From: Anaerolineaceae bacterium UBA5224
Lineage (GTDB): Bacteria > Chloroflexota > Anaerolineae > Anaerolineales > Anaerolineaceae
Direction of reading: 5' to 3'
Length of the DNA stretch: 17,961 nucleotides
Assembly: GCA_002409365.1 (NCBI GenBank)
Contig: DHUW01000056.1
Span: 19,337-37,297, forward strand
In this document: one piece after another, positions 13,821-17,961 of the stretch
How positions within the stretch are numbered: the first letter of the stretch is position 1
Layout: each line of letters opens with the position of its first letter
Program-made: the position numbers and the translations under genes
Notes under the pieces: generated by a model
Databases searched by the model: none
The model's input: only the letters and a program-made list of their open reading frames with translations
What the model was told of the DNA's origin: nothing

Positions 13821-15188
13821 TTATTCGACGATCGTTATCTGCTCTGGTAGCGTGGAGACTTCAGGCATTTTCCCTCCGGGAAGCTGATCGTCGATGGTCA
13901 TGACCCGTTTTTCCAAGAAGCCATAAATCGCTATCGCCAGGCCAAAAAATCCGCCGATTACATAGGCAGCCGGTACACCAAAACGATCAGCGATCGGGGC
14001 ACTCAGAAACAACCCGATTGGCATTAATCCCAGGTTCATACTGGAGAGAACGGTGAACACACGTCCCTGCATCTCTGAAGGGACTTTTGTTTGCAGCAAG
14101 GGTCCAAACGAGCCATTGGCGAAGGAAAGCATGAATCCTGTGAATCCGGCGAGCCCAACGCCAACGGTGAAGGCATTCTGCGGGACAAATCCGATACCGA
14201 TAATACCCAGGCTGATACCCAGGATGCCAACCATTACTGTCACTATTTTGCGCTTAAAACCACCCCAGATACCCAGCAAAACGCCACCTAAAATCGCGCC
14301 GATACCCAAGGCAGCCTGCAACAAAGCAAGATCAGTAGCACCACGCTTGAAGAAATCGGTAACCAGCAAGGGCAATAAGTTACCTGGAGGGGCTAAAAAC
14401 AGGTTGATTGAACTGGAAATCAAGATCGCGATGAGCAGCCCGGGCCAGGTGATGATGTATCTGAACCCGGATTTAACATCAGTCAATAAGGAGCGGGGGG
14501 TCACCTTCTGACCACTGGTTATCGTCCTGGGCTGCGGCACCTTAACAAAGAAAATCAGGAGTAAAATGGCAACCGCCGCAGTAACAATATCTACCGCAAG
14601 GACACCCTGCATTGGCAGAAGCTCCAGAAGAAGGGCACCGAGCATAGGCGAGAAGGTTTCAGTCAAACCGTTCACGACCTGATTTACTCCACCCAAACGG
14701 ACAAGGTGCTCTTGAGGCACCATCAGGCTGATGGAAGCGGTCTTGGCAGGACCCTGAAAGATGCCAGCCAGCGCGCGGATAAAGAGGATCACGTAAATAT
14801 GCCAGATTTGGATCAGATTGAAGGCAAAAAGGAGTGCCAGAACAGCGGTTGCTAGGGCGACCACCAGGTCGGCAAAGATCATGACCAACTTGCGGTTCCA
14901 ACGATCCACCAGGGCGCCGATAAAAGGTCCGATCAGGATATTCGGGATCAAGGCGGCAGTTGTGGCGGTAGCTAACACAGTGGCAGAACCGGTGAGCTTG
15001 GTTACATACCAAACAAGCGCAAATTGAACCAGGCTGCTGCCGAGCAGTGAGATGACCTGCCCGCCGAACATGGGCAAAAAATTAGCCAGCCAATTGGCTG
15101 GAATCTCTGGTCCGTTGGATAATGGATTTTGTTCGCTTTCTGACTTGATTACTTCATCATGTTTTTCGGTCATATCAATTTTTTCCAT
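13821..15188 (-). CDS. Major facilitator superfamily exporter, DHA3/MefA-like
   Basis: A 455-residue, probably 12-helix, transporter. The first ~32 residues are hydrophilic; helix 1 follows from about 38. The loop between helices 2 and 3 has the MFS motif A variant GALVDRWNRK (91-100). IRALAGIFQGPAKTASISLMVPQE, near helices 4-5, is typical of the MFS_3/enterobactin-exporter and macrolide-efflux (MefA) group. Drug or metabolite export by proton antiport is likely; substrate unknown. The ATG at 15188 is taken because a -10 box lies seven bases upstream; ATG 15173 with GGAAAA upstream is an alternative. The frame continues to 15263 but this upstream part is duplicated junk. A partial duplicate of its 5' end lies directly upstream. 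Confidence 0.93.
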   Translation of the reverse strand: MEKIDMTEKHDEVIKSESEQNPLSNGPEIPANWLANFLPMFGGQVISLLGSSLVQFALVWYVTKLTGSATVLATATTAALIPNILIGPFIGALVDRWNRKLVMIFADLVVALATAVLALLFAFNLIQIWHIYVILFIRALAGIFQGPAKTASISLMVPQEHLVRLGGVNQVVNGLTETFSPMLGALLLELLPMQGVLAVDIVTAAVAILLLIFFVKVPQPRTITSGQKVTPRSLLTDVKSGFRYIITWPGLLIAILISSSINLFLAPPGNLLPLLVTDFFKRGATDLALLQAALGIGAILGGVLLGIWGGFKRKIVTVMVGILGISLGIIGIGFVPQNAFTVGVGLAGFTGFMLSFANGSFGPLLQTKVPSEMQGRVFTVLSSMNLGLMPIGLFLSAPIADRFGVPAAYVIGGFFGLAIAIYGFLEKRVMTIDDQLPGGKMPEVSTLPEQITIVE

Positions 15189-15195
15189 GGGGATG

Positions 15196-15201
15196 ATTGT
15201 A
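15196..15201 (-). promoter_or_regulatory. -10 box of the MFS gene; message probably leaderless
   Basis: TACAAT on the minus strand with seven bases to the ATG at 15188 and no ribosome site between. The same -10 and spacing recur in the upstream copy (15347-15342, ATG 15334), which supports it as a functional, conserved unit. Confidence 0.5.
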
Positions 15202-15238
15202 ACGTAAAAAATGTTTCTCAAGAATCCTGGTGTCCAGA

Positions 15239-15347
15239 CAATTAGCTGAAATCTCTTCTCCACTGGATGACGGATTTTGCTCGGTTTCTGACTTGGTTAC
15301 TTCATCATGTTTTTCAGTTATAACTTTTTTTCATCGGGTTGATTGTA
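15239..15347 (-). pseudogene. Diverged second copy of the MFS gene's promoter and first ~33 codons
   Basis: This stretch aligns with 15091-15201 at an offset of 148 bases; by hand about 66 of the first 77 bases match. The copy has the same -10 (TACAAT), the same seven-base gap and an ATG at 15334. After M-K-K-S a 2-base deletion relative to the intact gene breaks the frame (stop TGA soon after). In the other frame it reads ITEKHDEVTKSETEQNP, against MTEKHDEVIKSESEQNP in the intact gene. Similarity ends at Ala-Asn-Trp/Cys. It is a remnant either of a local tandem duplication or of a second MFS paralogue mostly deleted. Confidence 0.82.
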
Positions 15348-15349
15348 TC

Positions 15350-15379
15350 GTAAAAATTATTTTATGTGATAATTTTTAC
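15350..15379. promoter_or_regulatory. Perfect 11-bp dyad upstream of the duplicated MFS promoter
   Basis: GTAAAAATTAT (15350-15360) and ATAATTTTTAC (15369-15379) are perfect inverted arms around eight bases. The dyad covers the -35 region of the upstream (remnant) MFS promoter, an ideal repressor position. At the downstream, intact promoter only part of one arm (CGTAAAAA, 15203-15210) is present. It could instead be a weak AT-rich hairpin. Confidence 0.5.
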
Positions 15380-15560
15380 AAGAGATTTTCGAAATTTCAC
15401 AACGGAAAATGTAGCAGCACGGCTGTTGGGAAGATTCCCCCCACTGCGCAATTGACCCTCACTTCATTGATACACACTATTACGAACTTTGTCGAGGAAT
15501 GTTATATGCTGGTTCCAATACAAGGTTATCCAAGAATTTCCAGATATCCTTTCAAATTGG

Positions 15561-15566
15561 TAACAT
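15561..15566 (+). promoter_or_regulatory. Possible -10 for the sugar dehydrogenase gene
   Basis: TAACAT six bases before the ATG at 15573, with no ribosome site; if real the message is leaderless. The non-coding stretch 15380-15560 otherwise shows only a short GGGAA-GA-TTCCC palindrome (15428-15439) and an isolated TTGACC (15452-15457) without a matching -10. Confidence 0.25.
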
Positions 15567-15572
15567 TCAATT

Positions 15573-16763
15573 ATGAGAAACCTATTGATCATTGGATCGA
15601 TATTTTTGCTGAGCATATTAGCAGCTTGCGGCGCTCAAGGCACACTCAAAACGGGTGAAGCTACTCTGCCATTGATACCAATGGTTACTTCCACGCAGCA
15701 AGCCACCCAACCAGAGGAAAGTTTGACACCTCCTGGAGAAACCCCTCAAGCTCAGACCCAAAACAAACCAACAGGCAACCCTGAACCGATCTCCATTGTC
15801 GCCCAAAACCTTCAGACTCCCTGGGAAATTGTCTTCCTGCCAGATGGGCGTATGCTGATCACCGAACGGCCAGGTATACTCAGCCTGATCGAAACGAATG
15901 GCGTGCGTATCCCGATCGCTGATGTTTATGAGAGCAGTGAAAGCGGTTTGCTCGGCCTGGCTCTTCATCCATCTTTTGCCGAAAACCAATATCTTTATCT
16001 TTACCTGACCTACCAGGCGAACGGCAAAATGTTAAACCGGGTGGAGCGCTATCGTTTTGATGGCACTACCCTTAGTGATCCGATGTTCATTATTGACCGA
16101 ATCCCTGGTGCTGCCATCCATGACGGTGGACGCATCGAATTCGGGCCGGATGGCTTTCTCTATATCACAACCGGAGATGCCGGTGCAAGTGCTTCTGCCC
16201 AGGATGTAAATTCTCTTTCAGGCAAAATTTTACGCCTGCACGATGATGGCAGCATCCCGAAAGACAATCCCTTTGGAAATGCGGTCTATAGTTATGGTCA
16301 TCGCAACCCGCAGGGGTTGGCCTGGGACGAGCAAGGTCAGCTCTGGTCAACAGAGCATGGTCCGAGCGGGTTGGGAAATGGCTATGACGAACTCAACCTG
16401 ATTGAGAAAGGCGGGAATTATGGCTGGCCTGAGATCCAGGGCGACCAGTCCCGCGAAGGGATGATCACTCCCAGACTGCAATCGGGGGGCAATGAAACCT
16501 GGGCGCCCGGCGACCTTGAGATCGTTGATAGAATAGCCTATTTTACAGGGCTGCGGGGAGCCACACTCTATTCGGTTCCGCTGGATGATATCCGCCCGGA
16601 GGCACTGCAGCGCCATTTTACAAACGAGTTCGGTCGGCTGAGAGCTTTGCGTTTGGGTCCGGATGGTTTGCTTTACATGGGCACTTCGAATACGGATGGA
16701 CGTGGAAGCGTACGCGAAGGGGATGACAAGATATTCCGAATCGATCCGAATCAATTGCATTGA
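15573..16763 (+). CDS. PQQ-dependent sugar dehydrogenase-family (GSDH/YliI-like) lipoprotein
   Basis: A 396-residue protein. A signal peptide ends in the lipobox ILAAC (15-19), so C19 should be lipidated and the protein held at the outside of the membrane. A Pro/Thr/Gln-rich linker (about 30-70) leads to a six-bladed beta-propeller of the soluble glucose dehydrogenase type. The propeller shows LQTPWEIVFLPDGRMLITERPG (80-101) and GLLGLALHPSF (125-135). HDGGRIEFGPDGFLYITTGD (183-202) includes the candidate catalytic His183. GHRNPQGLAWD (242-252), STEHGP and GGNYGWP (280-286) follow. Family members oxidise aldoses with PQQ and Ca2+; many such homologues have uncertain substrates. No PQQ synthesis gene is in the window, so the cofactor would come from elsewhere. 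The start lacks a ribosome site. Confidence 0.93.
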   Translation: MRNLLIIGSIFLLSILAACGAQGTLKTGEATLPLIPMVTSTQQATQPEESLTPPGETPQAQTQNKPTGNPEPISIVAQNLQTPWEIVFLPDGRMLITERPGILSLIETNGVRIPIADVYESSESGLLGLALHPSFAENQYLYLYLTYQANGKMLNRVERYRFDGTTLSDPMFIIDRIPGAAIHDGGRIEFGPDGFLYITTGDAGASASAQDVNSLSGKILRLHDDGSIPKDNPFGNAVYSYGHRNPQGLAWDEQGQLWSTEHGPSGLGNGYDELNLIEKGGNYGWPEIQGDQSREGMITPRLQSGGNETWAPGDLEIVDRIAYFTGLRGATLYSVPLDDIRPEALQRHFTNEFGRLRALRLGPDGLLYMGTSNTDGRGSVREGDDKIFRIDPNQLH

Positions 16764-16809
16764 CCCTGGATGCCAGTTCAAATACGCAAATGAAAAACCT
16801 ACTCTCTTA

Positions 16810-16825
16810 CCCTTCTTCGGAGGGG
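16810..16825. terminator. Short TTCG-loop hairpin after the sugar dehydrogenase gene
   Basis: CCCTTC (16810-16815) and GAGGGG (16820-16825) form a 6-bp stem (one G-T pair) closed by the stable TTCG tetraloop, 47 bases after the stop codon. No T-run follows, so it is at best a weak terminator or a 3'-end stabiliser. Confidence 0.35.
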
Positions 16826-16885
16826 GTGGTAATGAGCGGATAATTCTAAGCTAGTGAAGGCACGTGAAGCCCTCCAACTCCAGAG

Positions 16886-16902
16886 TAGTTAGCAGCTAAC
16901 TA
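16886..16902. promoter_or_regulatory. Perfect 7-bp inverted repeat upstream of the acyltransferase
   Basis: TAGTTAG (16886-16892) and CTAACTA (16896-16902) surround CAG. It lies about 45 bases ahead of the extended -10 and could be a regulator site. No binding protein can be named. Confidence 0.35.
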
Positions 16903-16946
16903 ATGGTCCATGAATAGTCAATGCAATCTCCATCGACTTGATTTAT

Positions 16947-16955
16947 TGGTAAAAT
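16947..16955 (+). promoter_or_regulatory. Extended -10 for the acyltransferase gene
   Basis: TGGTAAAAT (TGn plus TAAAAT) on the plus strand, 29 bases before the ATG, which has CAGGAG as ribosome site. There is no clear -35, as expected for an extended -10. Confidence 0.4.
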
Positions 16956-16984
16956 AGGGGCGAGAAAGTCCACCAGGAGATTTC

Positions 16985-17716
16985 ATGTCAAGGTCCCGTC
17001 GTAAATCAGAGTTTTTAGTTAAATACCCTTACCCACGTAACCGCACCCGTCGTGGGATCCTCAGAGGGAGCATCGCCTTTCTGGTCTCGCTATTGATCAA
17101 TTATCAAGTCGAAGGTAAAGAAAATCTGCCGAAGGAAGGACCCCTTCTGATCGTTGGGAATCATTTCCATTTTCTGGATACCATTGGTCCCATCTATGCC
17201 ACCGAGTATCCCCTGGAATTCATTAATGACGCCAAGATGCCCATGGCACCCGGAATTGTCAAATTTTTGCCTGGCTGTTGGGGCACGTTGAAAATTGAGC
17301 AAGGTAAACCCAACCTCGAAGCAATTCGGGCGGCTGAAGCAATCCTGGAACAAGACGGTGTACTGGCAATTTTTCCGGAAGGTCATGTGCACCAACCACC
17401 ACTTGGTCGTCCATTGCCGGGTGCTGCTTTTTTAGCCCTGCGCCTGGGAGTGCCCATTGTGCCGATCGGTACTTACAGCGAAAACAATTGGGATATTTTT
17501 GGCACGCTTCTTAAGAAAAAACGCAAACCCAAGGTCATCACCCGCATTGGCAAACCATTTGGACCCCTCGCACAGGGAGATATAGAATGTGTACCCGGCA
17601 GGGAAGAAGTCAAACGTGCCGGTCAGATAATTATGGAGCAGATTGCCGGGTTGCTGCCTGAAAGCGCCCGCGGTCCGTATTTGAATGATTCAAGCCTGCC
17701 TTGTGAAGGCTGTTAA
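16985..17716 (+). CDS. plsC: 1-acyl-sn-glycerol-3-phosphate acyltransferase (PlsC-like)
   Basis: A 243-residue protein of the LPLAT/PlsC family, the typical length. A basic N-terminus precedes a hydrophobic stretch (about 25-40) that should anchor it to the membrane. Motif I is GNHFHFLD (58-65), the HxxxxD catalytic pair H60/D65. Motif III is FPEGHV (130-135), where most relatives have FPEGTR. RLGVPIVPIGTYS is the motif IV region. It transfers acyl groups to lysophosphatidate in phospholipid synthesis. AGGAG lies seven bases before the ATG. It is followed 54 bases later by a DnaJ-type gene with its own -10, so the two need not be linked. Some PlsC-like proteins act on other acceptors; that possibility stays open. 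Confidence 0.93.
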   Translation: MSRSRRKSEFLVKYPYPRNRTRRGILRGSIAFLVSLLINYQVEGKENLPKEGPLLIVGNHFHFLDTIGPIYATEYPLEFINDAKMPMAPGIVKFLPGCWGTLKIEQGKPNLEAIRAAEAILEQDGVLAIFPEGHVHQPPLGRPLPGAAFLALRLGVPIVPIGTYSENNWDIFGTLLKKKRKPKVITRIGKPFGPLAQGDIECVPGREEVKRAGQIIMEQIAGLLPESARGPYLNDSSLPCEGC

Positions 17717-17738
17717 CAAGATACCAACAAACGTCAGA

Positions 17739-17744
17739 TAAAAT
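17739..17744 (+). promoter_or_regulatory. Possible -10 for the DnaJ-type gene
   Basis: TAAAAT 26 bases before the ATG. TTAACA (17713-17718) is a possible -35 but the 20-base spacing is too long. No CIRCE-type inverted repeat is seen. Confidence 0.3.
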
Positions 17745-17770
17745 TACATAAGATTATTTGATTGGGAATT

Positions 17771-17961
17771 ATGGAATATAAGGATTATTACAATACGCTT
17801 GGTGTCAACAAAACCGCGTCTGATGAAGAGGTCAAGACCGCTTATCGTAACCTGGCGCGCAAGTACCATCCGGATGTAAACAAAGAACCCGGAGCAGAAG
17901 ATAAGTTCAAGGAAGTCAACGAAGCTTACCAGGTACTTTCCGATGCAGAAAAACGCCGGAA
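17771..17961 (+). CDS. DnaJ/CbpA-type co-chaperone, N-terminal J domain, cut by window edge
   Basis: The first 63 residues are a complete-looking J domain: DYYNTLGVNKTAS (5-17), KTAYRNLARKYHPDVNK (22-38) with the HPD tripeptide at 33-35 that stimulates DnaK ATPase, and FKEVNEAYQVLSDAEKRR. The MEYKDYY start and the NKEPGAEDKFKEVNEAY segment resemble CbpA-like type II J proteins more than classical DnaJ. The part that would show a zinc-finger domain is outside the window. The ATG at 17771 has GGGAA close upstream. Confidence 0.95.
   Translation, partial: MEYKDYYNTLGVNKTASDEEVKTAYRNLARKYHPDVNKEPGAEDKFKEVNEAYQVLSDAEKRR

Noticed and set aside
15230..15658. Plus-strand open frame of 142 codons upstream of the sugar dehydrogenase
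   Set aside because: It covers the MFS duplicate, a non-coding stretch and the lipoprotein signal peptide in the wrong frame; no ribosome site or motif.

Overview
The window looks like a chromosomal segment of an Anaerolineae-type Chloroflexota bacterium. This is inferred from gene content and order (a DUF3417-type glycogen phosphorylase, a BFN/DnaB/DnaD/DnaC-like replication cluster, a membrane-anchored M20 peptidase, an OmpR/BaeS two-component pair) and not from any marker gene; confidence in the phylum is moderate and in anything finer low. Nothing indicates a plasmid, prophage, transposase or CRISPR array. Most of the DNA is ordinary, densely coding chromosome.

Layout. 1-776 (-): 5' part of an alpha-glucan phosphorylase gene running off the left edge. 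902-4861 (-): a four-gene replication operon in transcription order BFN-domain protein, replicative helicase DnaB, DnaD-domain primosome protein, and an unusual helicase-loader-like ATPase with two complete DnaC/DnaI-type AAA+ modules in one chain. Divergent from it, 5093-5764 (+) encodes an OmpR-family regulator whose receiver lacks the phosphorylation residues. 5921-7051 (-): a phosphofructokinase-family protein in which several ATP and catalytic motifs are altered. 7189-7440 (+): a small very acidic protein ending in a strong bidirectional terminator. 7507-7579 (-): tRNA-Phe(GAA), whose near-consensus promoter is written into the last codons of the neighbouring histidine kinase gene. 7593-9766 (-): a response regulator/histidine kinase pair with a 4-bp overlap and an apparently leaderless message.

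9926-13814 (+): a membrane-anchored M20 metallopeptidase, an intergenic cluster of inverted repeats of the 'TGTCATCCTGA' type, a membrane-anchored HExxH metalloprotease and a HAD hydrolase. 13821-15188 (-): an MFS (DHA3-type) exporter. Its promoter and first ~33 codons are present a second time, as a diverged frameshifted copy just upstream, next to a perfect 11-bp dyad. 15573-16763 (+): a PQQ-type sugar dehydrogenase lipoprotein. 16985-17716 (+): a PlsC-type acyltransferase. 17771-17961 (+): the start of a DnaJ-type co-chaperone cut by the right edge.

Regulation. Many genes are preceded by a good -10 hexamer (TATAAT, TACAAT or TAAAAT) without a recognisable -35; the tRNA promoter is the clear exception. 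Several -10 boxes lie 6-7 bases from the start codon, suggesting leaderless messages. The observations most worth following are the double-AAA+ loader, the degenerate PFK and receiver proteins, the promoter/N-terminus duplication at the MFS gene, and the tRNA promoter embedded in a coding sequence.
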